In this document: positions 54,000 to 62,209 of the stretch, one piece after another | How positions within the stretch are numbered: the stretch's first letter is position 1 | Layout: each line of letters starts with the position of its first letter | DNA from: Haploplasma axanthum | GTDB lineage: Bacteria > Bacillota_I > Bacilli_A > Acholeplasmatales > Acholeplasmataceae | DNA: 64,000 bases | Assembly (NCBI RefSeq): GCF_900660745.1 | Contig: NZ_LR215048.1 | Span: 1,116,001-1,180,000 of the forward strand | Reading direction: 5' to 3' | Position numbers and translations under genes: made by a program | The notes under the pieces: generated by a model | Database searches by the model: none | What the model was told of the DNA's origin: nothing | What the model saw: only the letters and a program-made list of their open reading frames with translations

Positions 54000-54221
54000 A
54001 TGGAAAAATTACTTAATATATTAAATGAAATTAAACCGGATATTGACTTTGAAACAAATGAAGAATTAATTGATGCTGGAATATTAGAATCATTAGACAT
54101 TATGCAAATAGTAGCTGAAATTAGTGATCAATTTGATGTTCAATTATCACCTTCAGATATTATCCCAGATAATTTTAATTCTGCAAAAGAATTATGGGCA
54201 ATGATTGAAAGATTAAAGTAA
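54000..54221 (+). CDS. dltC: DltC-like aminoacyl carrier protein
   Basis: A 73-aa carrier protein. The phosphopantetheine attachment is Ser31 in GILESLDIMQIV, followed by the QFDVQLSPSDIIPDNF helix-loop typical of DltC and other ACPs. It should carry the aminoacyl group from the adenylation enzyme to the MBOAT protein. AAGGAA precedes its ATG. A Sfp-type transferase in this window (60760) could activate it. It ends the operon before a strong terminator. Confidence 0.85.
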   Translation: MEKLLNILNEIKPDIDFETNEELIDAGILESLDIMQIVAEISDQFDVQLSPSDIIPDNFNSAKELWAMIERLK

Positions 54222-54252
54222 AAAAAGGAAGCAATTTAATGCTTCCTTTTTT
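54221..54252. terminator. Bidirectional terminator after dltC
   Basis: AAAAGGAAGCA pairs with TGCTTCCTTTT over a six-base loop, with A- and T-runs on the two sides. It serves the dlt-like operon and the convergent GNAT gene. Confidence 0.88.
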
Positions 54253-54257
54253 ATAAA

Positions 54258-55379
54258 CTATATTTTTTTAATCCAACAACGACGTTTTTTATGCTCTACA
54301 TAATCAAAATCTTTCCAAAATGATTGAATAGCAATATTATTTTCAAGCTCTGGACCAGTTTCAGCCCATTTAACACCATGTTTAACCCCAGTTTTAATTC
54401 CATCTTCAAATATCAATGCTGAAATTCCACGACCTTGATGTTCAGGAGCAACAGCAATAAAATAAAAGTCTAATGTATCATATTTCTTTAATGATTTAAG
54501 GATTCTTGCCCAACCAAATGGGAAAAGTTTACCATTACTTTTCTTATTAGCAATACTTAATGATGGCATTACAACTCCAAAACCAGCAATTTTGTCATTT
54601 TTATCGTAGACAACCCATACCCATTCTAATTTAACAAGTCCAATTACTTGTTTAACATAAAAATCAATGATTTTTTTAGGCATTGGATAAAACCCATATA
54701 ACTCGCTAAATGCATTATTATAAACTTCAAATGCATCATAGATAAAGCTATCTAAATCTGTTTTAGATGTTGGTTTATATAATCGATAACCATATCTTTT
54801 TTTTATTAATTCAGTAGCTCTAGCAACTTTTTCAGGGATTTCTTGTGGCCAATTAAGTCTTTTTTCTAACCAGTCAACATCTTTTTCAAACCCTAGTTTT
54901 TCCATATGTACCATATAATAGGGAGCATTATAGATTGTAATAAAAAGATTTAAATACTCAAAACCTTCAATTAACATTCCTTGACGGTCAAAATCTGTAA
55001 AACCAATTGGTCCGATTATTTCTTCCATACCATAAGTTTCAACACCCCATGATTCAACAGCACTTATTAAAGCTTTAGTAACTTCTAAGTCATCTATCAT
55101 ATCTAATCTTGTGAAACGAACTTGCTTTTTATTCATTTCATAATTAATTTTGTGGTTAACTAGACCGGCTACTCTACCAACTAATTTACCGTTTTTATAT
55201 GCTAAGAATCTTATTGATTCAACATATGCATGGACTGGATTCTTTTTCTTATTGAAAACATTATTCTCATCCATTGATAATGCAGGAACAAACGCTGGGA
55301 CATCCTTATAAAGCTTGTTAGGAAATTCAGTGAAGTTTCTTGCATCGCGCTTCGTTTTAACTTCTCTAATTAAGATCAT
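54258..55379 (-). CDS. GNAT-family acetyltransferase-like protein (YghO-like)
   Basis: A 373-aa cytoplasmic protein. It starts with IREVKTKRDARNFTEFPNKLYKDVPAFVPALSMDE, which is typical of the YghO-like group, and carries two GNAT-like halves; the C-terminal one has FIAVAPEHQGRGISALIFEDGI, which matches the acetyl-CoA site Q/RxxGxG/A. The substrate is unknown. The gene is convergent with the dlt-like operon and has its own upstream region of 200 bases toward tig. TTCCTC on the plus strand before the start is its GAGGAA ribosome-binding site. Confidence 0.78.
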   Translation of the reverse strand: MILIREVKTKRDARNFTEFPNKLYKDVPAFVPALSMDENNVFNKKKNPVHAYVESIRFLAYKNGKLVGRVAGLVNHKINYEMNKKQVRFTRLDMIDDLEVTKALISAVESWGVETYGMEEIIGPIGFTDFDRQGMLIEGFEYLNLFITIYNAPYYMVHMEKLGFEKDVDWLEKRLNWPQEIPEKVARATELIKKRYGYRLYKPTSKTDLDSFIYDAFEVYNNAFSELYGFYPMPKKIIDFYVKQVIGLVKLEWVWVVYDKNDKIAGFGVVMPSLSIANKKSNGKLFPFGWARILKSLKKYDTLDFYFIAVAPEHQGRGISALIFEDGIKTGVKHGVKWAETGPELENNIAIQSFWKDFDYVEHKKRRCWIKKI

Positions 55380-55543
55380 TAAATTCTTCCTCTCATTTTT
55401 AATACTATATATATTTTACTCTATTTACTCAATTTTATCAATTGTATGGATAGGATAATATACATTGTAACTTAGTTTTATATATAATTAAGATAAATTA
55501 GAATATAAATTTAGTATTTGATTATATAATAATTAAAATAATA

Positions 55544-55552
55544 TGCTATAAT
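55544..55552 (+). promoter_or_regulatory. Extended -10 promoter of tig
   Basis: TGCTATAAT at 55544-55552 is an extended -10 box, about 20 bases before AAGGAGG. No strong -35 is seen at 17 bases. Confidence 0.6.
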
Positions 55553-55586
55553 ATAAAGGTTGAATAGATACAAGGAGGATTACAAA

Positions 55587-56867
55587 ATGAAAATTGAAAA
55601 ATTATCACCAAATCGTGTAAAATTTACATTTGATGTTACAGTAGATGATTTTAATCATGCACTAGACCATGCTTTTGAGCATGTTAAAAATGATGTTGAA
55701 ATTAAAGGATTTAGAAAAGGACATGTTACAAGATCAGTTTATGAAAGTAAATTTGGAGTTGAATCATTGTTTGAAGAAGCATTAAACCACGTATTTCATC
55801 ATAAATTCCATGATGCACTTGCAAATGAGGAATATCAATTAGTTGGAGATCCAAAACCAATTGTTGATTTTGAAAAAGTTGCTGTAGGTAAAGAATTCGA
55901 AGTTGCATTTGAAATTGCAATTAAACCTGAAGTTGAATTACCTGAGTATAAAGGAATTGAAGTTGAAAAATTTGATAATACGGTAACTGATGAAGAAGTT
56001 AATGAAAGACTTAACAAACTTGCTGAATCAGAAACTGTTTTAGAACCAAAAGCAGAAGGATCATTAGAAAATGGTGAAACAGCTGTATTTGATTTTGAAG
56101 GTTTTGCTGATGGTGTACCTTTCGAAGGTGGAAAAGCTGAAAATCATGAATTAGAAATTGGTTCTGGTCAATTTATACCAGGATTTGAAGAACAAATGAT
56201 TGGTATGAATGTTGGAGAAGAAAAAGACGTTAATGTTACTTTCCCAGAACAATATCATGCTGAAAATTTAGCTGGTAAACCTGCTGTTTTTAAAGTTAAA
56301 TTACATGAAATTAAGAAAAAAGTTTCTCCAGAACTTAATGATGAATGGGTTAAAGCTTTAGGACGTTCTGAACAAACTCTTACAGAATTAAAAGAAGCAT
56401 TAAAAAAAGAAGTTGAAACTGAAAAATCAACAAATAACAAAAATGTTGCATTAGATAAAGCGTTAAAAGTTATTGCTGAGGCAACTAAAGTTGATATTCC
56501 AGTTGAAATGATCGATTATGAAGTTAATCAAGCATTAAAGAATATTGAAAATCAAGCTAAACAATATGGATTAGACTTACAAACTTATATTAGTTTAACA
56601 GGTATGCAAGAAGATGAATTAAAAAACCGCTTAAAAGAAGAAGGCGAACTTAGAATTTTAAATTCATTAATTATTGAAGCAGTTGCTAAAAAAGAAAAGT
56701 TTGAAGTTAGTGAAAAAGAAGTTGTTGAAAAATATGATGAATTATCAAAACATTACAATATGCCAGTTGATGAAATCAAAAAACATCTTCCTGAAAATTT
56801 AGTAAAAACAGATATAGAATTTGCAAAAGCTGTTAACTTTATTTTCGATAACTTAAAATTCGTTTAA
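55587..56867 (+). CDS. tig: Trigger factor
   Basis: A 426-aa ribosome-bound chaperone and prolyl isomerase. The N-terminal ribosome-binding domain has GFRKGHVTRSVYESKFG, close to the GFRKGKxP signature. The FKBP domain (about residues 150-240) has FDFEGFADGVPFEGGKAENHELEIGSGQFIPGFE. The C-terminal helical arms follow. ATG 55587 is used because AAGGAGG lies ahead of it; the longer frame starts between promoter and this site. It is monocistronic, with a perfect terminator after it. Confidence 0.96.
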   Translation: MKIEKLSPNRVKFTFDVTVDDFNHALDHAFEHVKNDVEIKGFRKGHVTRSVYESKFGVESLFEEALNHVFHHKFHDALANEEYQLVGDPKPIVDFEKVAVGKEFEVAFEIAIKPEVELPEYKGIEVEKFDNTVTDEEVNERLNKLAESETVLEPKAEGSLENGETAVFDFEGFADGVPFEGGKAENHELEIGSGQFIPGFEEQMIGMNVGEEKDVNVTFPEQYHAENLAGKPAVFKVKLHEIKKKVSPELNDEWVKALGRSEQTLTELKEALKKEVETEKSTNNKNVALDKALKVIAEATKVDIPVEMIDYEVNQALKNIENQAKQYGLDLQTYISLTGMQEDELKNRLKEEGELRILNSLIIEAVAKKEKFEVSEKEVVEKYDELSKHYNMPVDEIKKHLPENLVKTDIEFAKAVNFIFDNLKFV

Positions 56868-56869
56868 AA

Positions 56870-56904
56870 TTTAAGGGGCCAAGCCCCTTAAACTATATTT
56901 TTTC
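56870..56904 (+). terminator. Terminator after tig
   Basis: TTTAAGGGGC (56870-56879) and GCCCCTTAAA (56883-56892) pair perfectly over a three-base loop, with a T-run after a short gap. Confidence 0.85.
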
Positions 56905-56925
56905 TTTGGCACTCTATCACTTTGA

Positions 56926-56953
56926 TTGCAAATTGCAAAAAAAGTGATATAAT
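56926..56953 (+). promoter_or_regulatory. Promoter of lon
   Basis: TTGCAA (56926-56931), a 16-base spacer and TATAAT (56948-56953) with an upstream TG. TTGCAA is repeated seven bases further at 56933-56938, so the -35 zone is a direct repeat that might bind a regulator. Confidence 0.7.
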
Positions 56954-56980
56954 GTTAATAGTAAGAAGGGAAGTGAAATT

Positions 56981-59290
56981 ATGGAATCAATCAAGAGTTT
57001 ACCGGCAGTAGCTGTCCGCGGAGTTGTTCCAATTCCAAACAATGATTTTAGGATTGAAGTAGGTAGAAAAAAATCTTTAGATGCAATTGAAGCATCAGAA
57101 AAAGATTTTGGTCAATATATTTTAATCGCAATCCAAAAAGATCCGTTAAATGAAGATCCAACAGTTGATGATATTGAAGAATACGGCACACTAGCTAAAA
57201 TATCAATGAAAATAAAATTACCTAATGGAAACTTTAAAGTTAAATTTAATGTCTTAGAAAGAGTAAAAATAAAGGAATTCTTCTTAACTGAACCATATTT
57301 TGTAGCAAATTATGATGAGGTAGAAACTAATATTACAAGTGATGAGGAAGAAGTTACTTTAGTTAAAATGATTGTACAAGAAATTGCTGAAAATGAAACA
57401 AATATTTTGATGCCAAATAATAATGTAATAGAGAAAGTTCAACAAGGTTTAACAACAAATAAAGTTGTTGATTTAATTGTTAATTTCTTAAAAATTGAAG
57501 AAACAGAAAAGTATCGTTATTTAGCTGAAAACAGTTTAAATAAACGCTTAAAAATGTTGTTAGAAGATATTAATCGTCAAAAAATGATTATTGATTTAGA
57601 ACGCAAAATTAATGAAGAAGTAAAAAAATCAATTGATGAAAATCAAAAAGAATATTACTTACGTGAAAAAATGCGTGCTATTCAAAATGAACTTGGCGAT
57701 AAAGTAAAACGTGAAGAAGAAATTGAAGAATTAAGAGAATTAATTATTGAAGCGAAAATGCCTGCAAACATTGAAGAAAAAGCTCTTCAAGAACTTGCAA
57801 GATTACGTTCAACACCATCAGCTATGGCTGAATCATCAATAATTAAAACATATTTAGACTTTTTAGTTGCATTACCATGGTATGAAACAAGTAAAGACTT
57901 AGATGATTTATCATTAGTTCAAAAAAGTTTAGATAAAAATCACTATGGGTTAGAAAAAGTTAAAGATAGAATTGTTGAATATCTTGCTGTTAAGATTATG
58001 ACACAAAAGAATCCACAAACTATTTTATGCCTTGTGGGACCTCCAGGTGTTGGTAAAACATCATTGGCAATTTCTATTGCTGAAGCGTTAAATCGTAAAT
58101 TTGTTAAACAATCACTTGGTGGAGTTAGAGATGAATCAGAAATTAGAGGACATAGAAGAACTTATATTGGAGCTCTTCCAGGTAGAATTTTAAATGGTAT
58201 GAAAGCTGCGGGAACATTAAACCCAGTATTCTTATTAGATGAAATTGATAAAATGGCTTCTGATTATAAAGGTGATCCTGCATCTGCAATGCTAGAAGTA
58301 TTAGATCCAGAACAAAATTCAAAATTTAGTGATCATTATTTAGAAGAACAATACGATTTATCACAAGTTTTATTTATTACAACTGCAAACTATTTAGAAA
58401 ATATTCCTGCTCCACTTAGAGATAGAATGGAAATTGTTGAATTATCTAGTTATACAGAACATGAAAAATTTGAAATTGCTAAGAGACATTTAGTAAGCAA
58501 ACAATTAGAAGCACATGGTTTAAAACCAGAACAATTTATTCTAGATGATGAAGTAATTTATTACATGATTCAACATTATACTAGAGAAGCTGGTGTTCGT
58601 GAATTAAATCGATATATTGGTGCATTAATTAGAAAAGCTATTAAAGAAATTTTAATAACTAAAGAAAAATCTGTTCATATTAGTAAAGATAATGTTGAAA
58701 ACTACATTGGTAAACCTAAGTTTACACACAACACGACTGAAAATAAAGATCGTATTGGAGTTGTAACAGGGCTAGCATATACTCAATATGGTGGAGATAC
58801 ACTTCCAGTTGAAGTAACTTATTATAAGGGTCGAGGTCAATTAGTCTTAACAGGTAAATTAGGTGATGTTATGAAGGAATCAGCACAAACAGCTTTATCA
58901 TATGTTAAAGCAAATGCTGAAAGATTCAATATTGATCCAGAATTATTTAAAGAAAATGATGTCCATGTTCATGTTCCAGAAGGTGCAATTCCTAAAGATG
59001 GTCCATCTGCTGGTATAACAATGGCAACCGCAATTTATTCAGCATTAGCAAATAAATTTGTTAAACGTGATGTTGGTATGACTGGTGAAGTAACACTAAG
59101 AGGTTTAGTATTACCGATTGGTGGATTGAAAGAAAAATCAATTGCTGCCCATAGAAGTGGTATAAAAACTATTTTAATTCCAAAGGATAATGTTAGAGAT
59201 ATTGATGACATTCCAGTTGAAGTAAAAGAAAATTTAACTATTATTCCGGTAGAAACAGTTGATGATGTATTTGCAAACGCAATTAAATAA
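56981..59290 (+). CDS. lon: ATP-dependent protease Lon
   Basis: A 769-aa soluble AAA+ protease that degrades misfolded and regulatory proteins. The N domain starts with LPAVAVRGVVPIPNNDFRI. The AAA+ module has GPPGVGKTSLA near residue 353, LLDEIDKM, and the arginine finger region RDRMEIV. The protease domain has PKDGPSAG with Ser676 and the dyad Lys near 719 (GGLKEKSIAAHRSG). All key residues are present. It is followed 50 bases later by the ysxC gene, with T-run between. Confidence 0.97.
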   Translation: MESIKSLPAVAVRGVVPIPNNDFRIEVGRKKSLDAIEASEKDFGQYILIAIQKDPLNEDPTVDDIEEYGTLAKISMKIKLPNGNFKVKFNVLERVKIKEFFLTEPYFVANYDEVETNITSDEEEVTLVKMIVQEIAENETNILMPNNNVIEKVQQGLTTNKVVDLIVNFLKIEETEKYRYLAENSLNKRLKMLLEDINRQKMIIDLERKINEEVKKSIDENQKEYYLREKMRAIQNELGDKVKREEEIEELRELIIEAKMPANIEEKALQELARLRSTPSAMAESSIIKTYLDFLVALPWYETSKDLDDLSLVQKSLDKNHYGLEKVKDRIVEYLAVKIMTQKNPQTILCLVGPPGVGKTSLAISIAEALNRKFVKQSLGGVRDESEIRGHRRTYIGALPGRILNGMKAAGTLNPVFLLDEIDKMASDYKGDPASAMLEVLDPEQNSKFSDHYLEEQYDLSQVLFITTANYLENIPAPLRDRMEIVELSSYTEHEKFEIAKRHLVSKQLEAHGLKPEQFILDDEVIYYMIQHYTREAGVRELNRYIGALIRKAIKEILITKEKSVHISKDNVENYIGKPKFTHNTTENKDRIGVVTGLAYTQYGGDTLPVEVTYYKGRGQLVLTGKLGDVMKESAQTALSYVKANAERFNIDPELFKENDVHVHVPEGAIPKDGPSAGITMATAIYSALANKFVKRDVGMTGEVTLRGLVLPIGGLKEKSIAAHRSGIKTILIPKDNVRDIDDIPVEVKENLTIIPVETVDDVFANAIK

Positions 59291-59340
59291 GTGTTATAAT
59301 AAGAAGTAGAAATACTTCTTATTTTTTTAGGAGGGATAAA

Positions 59341-59925
59341 TTGAAAGAAGCAGTTTATATTAAAGGCTCAACAAATGTTTCTGATGTTGAAAATCAGTTA
59401 CCAACGTATTTGTTGTTAGGAAGAAGTAATGTTGGTAAAAGTTCGTTTATTAACGCGTTAACTAATCGTAAGGCGCTTGCAAGAACATCAGGAACACCAG
59501 GTAAAACAATTGTTTTAAACTATTATTTAATTAATAGTAGTTTTTATTTAGTAGATGCACCTGGATATGGTTATGCTAAGAGATCAAAATCAATGCAAAA
59601 TGAGTTTATTGGTATGATTGATAACGTTATTCATAATCATCCTAAAATAATATCAGTTTTATTACTAATAGATTTTAAGGTTGGTCCAACTAATGATGAT
59701 TTAGAAATTTATGATTATCTATTAAGTATTGGAATAGAAGTGAATATTGTAGCAACTAAAAAAGATAAAATACCAAAGACGAGACAATACAAACAAGAAA
59801 AAGAAATAAAAAAAGTTCTTAATAATCCAATTAATTTTTATTCAGTTTCAAACACTACAAAAGATAGTATCGATAAAATAAGAGAAAAAATCTTACAAGG
59901 AGTTGAAGGTTATGAATCCCATTAA
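59341..59925 (+). CDS. engB: Ribosome-assembly GTPase EngB/YsxC
   Basis: A 194-aa GTPase that acts in 50S subunit assembly. Motifs: P-loop GRSNVGKSSFINAL, switch region RTSGTPGKT, DAPGYGYAKRSK (G3) and TKKDKI (G4). The lon-ysxC order is well known in Firmicutes. The start is TTG, with AGGAGGG directly before it. The end overlaps the DegV gene by 14 bases. Confidence 0.95.
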   Translation: MKEAVYIKGSTNVSDVENQLPTYLLLGRSNVGKSSFINALTNRKALARTSGTPGKTIVLNYYLINSSFYLVDAPGYGYAKRSKSMQNEFIGMIDNVIHNHPKIISVLLLIDFKVGPTNDDLEIYDYLLSIGIEVNIVATKKDKIPKTRQYKQEKEIKKVLNNPINFYSVSNTTKDSIDKIREKILQGVEGYESH

Positions 59926-60763
59926 GATCTTTACTGATTCAACCGCTGATTTGAGTAAAGAATTATTAGATAAATTTGATATAGTATCATTACCATTATC
60001 GGTAAATTTTGAAGATGAATCATATCGTGATGGTGTTGATATTGATACCGAATTTTTATATAAACTTGTTGAGCAAAAAGGTGTTTTACCAAAGACGTCG
60101 GCAATTTCACCAGGAACGTTTTTTGATGAGTTTGAAAAATGGATTAATAAAGGTTATGACGTTTTATATATTGGGATTGGATCAAAGATTTCTGGGACAT
60201 TCCATAGTGCAACGGTTGCATCAAAAGAACTTCCAGATAAGCGAGTTTTTTTAGTTGACTCCAAGAATCTTTCATCAGGAATTGCTTTATTAGTTTTAAA
60301 AGCTAAAGATTTAAGAGATCAAGGAAAAAATGCAAGTGAAATCAAAACTATTCTTGATGATATTGTTCCAAGAGTTAGAAGTCAATTTGCTATTAGAGTA
60401 TTAGACTATCTTCATAAAGGTGGTAGAGCAAGTGGAACAGCAGCACTTGTTGGTAAATTTTTACGTATTCGTCCAATAATTCAAGTTCGTGATGGTGGAA
60501 TGACAGTTTACAAAAAACCAATGGGAACAATGACAAAAGCTGTTGATATTATGTTGAATGATTATTTGAATGAAGGAGATAACCTTGATTTAGAATATGT
60601 CATGATAACTCATTCGATTGCTAATAAACAAGCAATCTATATGGAAGAGTTTGTTAATCAAAAAATGAAACCGAAAAATCTTATCATTAGTAATGCTGGT
60701 TGTGTAATTTCTAGTCATTGTGGAGCTGGAACTATTGGTATTTTATATATTGTGAAAAAATGA
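59912..60763 (+). CDS. DegV-family fatty-acid-binding protein
   Basis: A 283-aa DegV protein, the family that binds fatty acids; some members (FakB) present them to a fatty acid kinase. Marks: KIFTDSTADLSKELL at the start, TSAISPGTFFDEF, LYIGIGSKISGTFHSA and VDSKNLSSGIALLVL. ATG 59912 has AAGGAG nine bases upstream, while the longer frame starts at a TTG inside ysxC. Its TGA overlaps the ATG of the next gene. No fatty acid kinase gene is in the window. Confidence 0.93.
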   Translation: MNPIKIFTDSTADLSKELLDKFDIVSLPLSVNFEDESYRDGVDIDTEFLYKLVEQKGVLPKTSAISPGTFFDEFEKWINKGYDVLYIGIGSKISGTFHSATVASKELPDKRVFLVDSKNLSSGIALLVLKAKDLRDQGKNASEIKTILDDIVPRVRSQFAIRVLDYLHKGGRASGTAALVGKFLRIRPIIQVRDGGMTVYKKPMGTMTKAVDIMLNDYLNEGDNLDLEYVMITHSIANKQAIYMEEFVNQKMKPKNLIISNAGCVISSHCGAGTIGILYIVKK

Positions 60764-61425
60764 GTAATATAAATATCTACATATATAAGTTTAATGAAAA
60801 TCATAGTTTAAAAGTTCAAGAATTTTTTAGTAATTACAGGCTTGATAAGATTCAAAATATTATTAGTGATGATTATATCTCAAGAAATATTCAAATTGAA
60901 AACATTATTTTTGAAATATTAAAGAAAAATGGTTTTAACGAATCAAAATTAAATTTCTTCGTTGGTGATAATGGTAGACCATATTTGATTAAGAGTGATT
61001 TATGCTTTAGTATATCTCATAGTAATGAGTACTTAGTTATTGCAATTTCAAATATGAATCTAGCTGTTGATATTGAAAAAATTGATTCTAAAAGAATGAA
61101 GATTGTTAAAAAGATGTATTATGATTTAGTTGATTATTCGATTGATCGAGTAATTATGGATTGGACAATTAAAGAATCATATATTAAATATTATGATTTA
61201 AATGTTTTTAATGGTATAAGAGATATTATTATTGATAAACCAAATGTTTTTGGTTCTTATGGGATTTTAGAGTATAAATCTTATCGTCTAAATGATTTCT
61301 ATATTTCGATTGTTTCTAAAGAAATAGAAGAAATAGTTATTAATAGTGTTAGTTTAGATGAAAAAGACTTGATTAGTATTGAGAAATGTACTAAAATATA
61401 TGAAAGCAAAGAAGAGGAAGAGTAA
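60760..61425 (+). CDS. Sfp-type 4'-phosphopantetheinyl transferase
   Basis: A 221-aa enzyme that would move phosphopantetheine from CoA onto carrier proteins. Motifs: GDNGRPYL, FSISHSNEYLVIAI, the Mg2+-binding AVDIEKID (D104, E106) and WTIKESYIKYYD (E139, K143). It is of the Sfp/AcpT two-domain form and not the short AcpS form. It should act on the DltC-like carrier or on an acyl carrier protein. The ATG overlaps the DegV TGA; the upstream in-frame start is inside degV. Confidence 0.88.
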   Translation: MSNINIYIYKFNENHSLKVQEFFSNYRLDKIQNIISDDYISRNIQIENIIFEILKKNGFNESKLNFFVGDNGRPYLIKSDLCFSISHSNEYLVIAISNMNLAVDIEKIDSKRMKIVKKMYYDLVDYSIDRVIMDWTIKESYIKYYDLNVFNGIRDIIIDKPNVFGSYGILEYKSYRLNDFYISIVSKEIEEIVINSVSLDEKDLISIEKCTKIYESKEEEE

Positions 61426-61429
61426 TATA

Positions 61430-61645
61430 ACTTTAACTTTTAGAGAGAGGTTGTTTGGTGAAAAACCTTAGTTAGACTATATGAAGGTAGCCTTGGAGCT
61501 AATTATTTGAAATAGTAGTAAAATAGTTCGTATGTCTGCGTTAAAGATAATTAAGTGCTAAATAGTCTAAACTATTTAGAATTAAGGTGGTACCGCGATT
61601 AATTCGTCCTTAAATATATTATATATATTAAGGACTTTTTTTATT
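61430..61645 (+). promoter_or_regulatory. T-box riboswitch upstream of GNAT-valS
   Basis: A T-box leader: AGAGAG with GGTTG and GGTG-AAAAACC in Stem I, the AGTAG element at about 61516, the CTGCGTTA of Stem II, and the T-box core AAGGTGGTACCGCG at 61584-61597. The antiterminator pairs TTAAGG with CCTTAA and excludes the terminator. Uncharged tRNA-Val should release transcription. The specifier codon cannot be placed with certainty; several GTA triplets are present. The AGTA near 61417 suggests that Stem I starts inside the upstream gene. Confidence 0.9.
61606..61645 (+). terminator. T-box terminator
   Basis: GTCCTTAA (61606-61613) pairs with TTAAGGAC (61628-61635), further joined by the AT-rich loop, then seven T. 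It competes with the antiterminator. Confidence 0.85.
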
Positions 61646-61660
61646 TTAGGAGTTGATTAA

Positions 61661-62209
61661 ATGTTAAAAACAATTGAAACGAAAAGATTAGTTTTAAGAC
61701 CACCGAGAGAAAGTGATCTAACTGATTTTTATAATTATGCTAAAAAAAGTAATATTGGGCCAAATGCTGGATGGTTACCTCATGAATCAATAGAAGAAAC
61801 TAAAGAAATTCTAACAAGTTTTATTCAAAAAGAGGAAGTCTGGGTTATAACGATAAAGCCAAATGATCAAATGATTGGAACTATTTCATTGCATTGCAGT
61901 GACTTCTATCAAGCGGTCAATGGGATTGCAGAAGTTGGATATGCATTAGATGATTTATATTGGAATAAGGGTTATATGACTGAGGCACTTGAAGGATTAA
62001 TTAAACATGCTTTTAATGACTTAAAACTAAATAAATTAACTTGCGGACATGAAAAGAATAATCTTGCTTCGCAAAGAGTAATTTTAAAGAATGGATTTAA
62101 ATTTAAAGAAATAGATGATAGCAGAATTTTTGCTAATGCTGATATTAAAGAAGTATATACGTATGAATTAGTAAATGAAAATTTGGAGGAAAATAATAAT
62201 GGAAACTAA
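61661..62209 (+). CDS. GNAT acetyltransferase, RimJ/RimL-like
   Basis: A 182-aa acetyltransferase of the RimJ/RimL group. Marks: [19 protein letters not shown] at the start, [25 protein letters not shown] (acetyl-CoA loop) and [15 protein letters not shown] near the end. It would acetylate an N-terminal or other amine; the target is unknown. AGGAG lies before its ATG. It comes between the T-box and valS and its end overlaps the valS start, so both should respond to valine starvation. Confidence 0.85.
   Translation: MLKTIETKRLVLRPPRESDLTDFYNYAKKSNIGPNAGWLPHESIEETKEILTSFIQKEEVWVITIKPNDQMIGTISLHCSDFYQAVNGIAEVGYALDDLYWNKGYMTEALEGLIKHAFNDLKLNKLTCGHEKNNLASQRVILKNGFKFKEIDDSRIFANADIKEVYTYELVNENLEENNNGN

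Noticed and set aside
56905-56950. Possible CIRCE/HrcA operator before lon (GGCACTC)
   Set aside because: Only one half resembles the CIRCE half-site; the matching inverted half (GAGTGC) nine bases on is missing.
61510-61535. Assigning GTA as the T-box specifier codon
   Set aside because: GTA fits valine, but these triplets also belong to the conserved AGTAG element, so the specifier cannot be fixed by eye.
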